Assembly (NCBI GenBank): GCA_026125625.1
Contig: JAHCKU010000009.1
Location: forward strand, 1 to 21,638
Source: Burkholderiales bacterium
Lineage (GTDB): Bacteria > Pseudomonadota > Gammaproteobacteria > Burkholderiales > SHXO01
Reading direction: 5' to 3'
Length of the DNA stretch: 21,638 nucleotides
A program made the translations under genes and the position numbers. A model generated the notes under the pieces. The model saw nothing but the letters and a program-made list of their open reading frames with translations, ran no database searches and was not told the origin of the DNA. Below are positions 21,121-21,638 of this stretch, in pieces (position 1 is the stretch's first letter; every line of letters starts with the position of its first letter).

Positions 21121-21638
21121 CTTCTTCACCATCCGGGCTTGCGGTTGCGGAAGCGCTGCCGTCCAGCCTGGCCTGCAATCGTGTGATCGCCTGCTGGGCA
21201 CCGCGCTGCTGATCGGCCGGCGCCAGCGCGGCGGCCTTGCGCATGGAGGCCAGGGCCCTGGCCCATTGGCCGTTCGATTCCAGCACGCGCGCGAGCACGC
21301 GATGCGCCTGCCAGCTGTTGGGTGCGAGCTGCACCGCGAGCCGTGCGTGGCGTGCCGCGTCCGATGCCTTGCCGGCGCGCGAGTAGGCGAGGGCGAGATC
21401 GCCGTGCGCGCGTGCCTGCTCGGGATCGAAGAACACCACCTTGCGGTAGGCCTCGACCGCCTGCGGATAGCGGCCGAGCTGCATCTGACAGTCGCCCAGC
21501 GCACGATAGCTCTTGCGTACCTCCTGGGATCCGCCTTCGGCGGCTTCGAGCTTCGGCAGATCCTGTTCCGCTGCGGGCACGATCTGCTGGCAGATGCTGC
21601 GGCCGGCTGTGCCGGCGTCTGCGGCGCGCTGCAACGTG
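21113..21638 (-). CDS. TPR protein, TadD-like (5' end outside the window)
   Basis: The gene runs off the right edge, so its start is not visible. The visible 175 or so residues hold three tandem 34-residue tetratricopeptide repeats: one around VRKSYRALGDCQMQLGRYPQ, one around EQARAHGDLALAYSRAGKAS and one around NSWQAHRVLARVLESNGQWA, each ending FDP or LAP. A low-complexity acidic tail (GEEDE) follows. Tad loci usually encode TadD, a TPR lipoprotein that helps the secretin RcpA assemble, and the position at the head of the minus-strand operon fits. Whether a lipoprotein signal is present cannot be seen. Confidence 0.8.
   Translation of the reverse strand, partial: TLQRAADAGTAGRSICQQIVPAAEQDLPKLEAAEGGSQEVRKSYRALGDCQMQLGRYPQAVEAYRKVVFFDPEQARAHGDLALAYSRAGKASDAARHARLAVQLAPNSWQAHRVLARVLESNGQWARALASMRKAAALAPADQQRGAQQAITRLQARLDGSASATASPDGEEDE

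Overview
The window is high-G+C DNA with dense coding on both strands. It looks like the chromosome of a proteobacterium, most likely a gammaproteobacterium. The case rests on a gene trio encoding a COG3014 lipoprotein, a YcfL/DUF1425 lipoprotein and the PBP1b activator LpoB, on queG, on a complete-looking Tad/Flp pilus machinery, and on intergenic REP-like repeats. No tRNA, rRNA, CRISPR array, transposase or phage gene was seen. Family calls come from reading motifs, not from database searches.

Left part (1-3611): a leader with a B12-box-like motif precedes three same-strand genes: a GldA-type metal-dependent dehydrogenase, a mandelate-racemase-type enolase-superfamily enzyme with every catalytic residue in place, and an M20 amidohydrolase of the hippurate-hydrolase type. 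They look like a small catabolic operon of unknown substrate. Palindromic repeats separate them from a convergent small membrane protein gene, which is divergent from queG (queuosine biosynthesis).

Middle part (5384-10459): a small secreted-protein gene interrupted by several one-base deletions is followed by a strong hairpin. Next come a repeat block and the minus-strand envelope operon COG3014 lipoprotein - ycfL - lpoB. Upstream of that operon is a tiny proline-rich protein gene. It is divergent from a secreted tandem-PepSY protein whose promoter carries a PmrA/QseB-like direct repeat and a small palindrome. A second repeat block and a structured leader follow.

Right part (10460-21638): a Tad (tight adherence, Flp type IVc pilus) locus is split into two convergent units. 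The plus unit holds an Flp pilin with an unusual acidic C-terminal extension, the prepilin peptidase TadV/CpaA, a large cysteine-rich TadE-like pseudopilin, CpaB/RcpC, and a PglL/WaaL-like O-antigen-ligase-superfamily membrane protein. The minus unit, read right to left, holds a TPR protein (TadD-like, cut by the window edge), a FlgO-like lipoprotein, TadZ, the ATPase TadA, the platform proteins TadB and TadC, and a DUF192 protein. These genes abut or overlap. The secretin RcpA/CpaC is not in the window and may lie beyond the right edge.

The most interesting proposal is a glycosylated variant Tad pilus: a long acidic pilin encoded with its own PglL-like ligase. A second theme is one bimodular hairpin repeat family found three times, each at the 3' end of transcription units.
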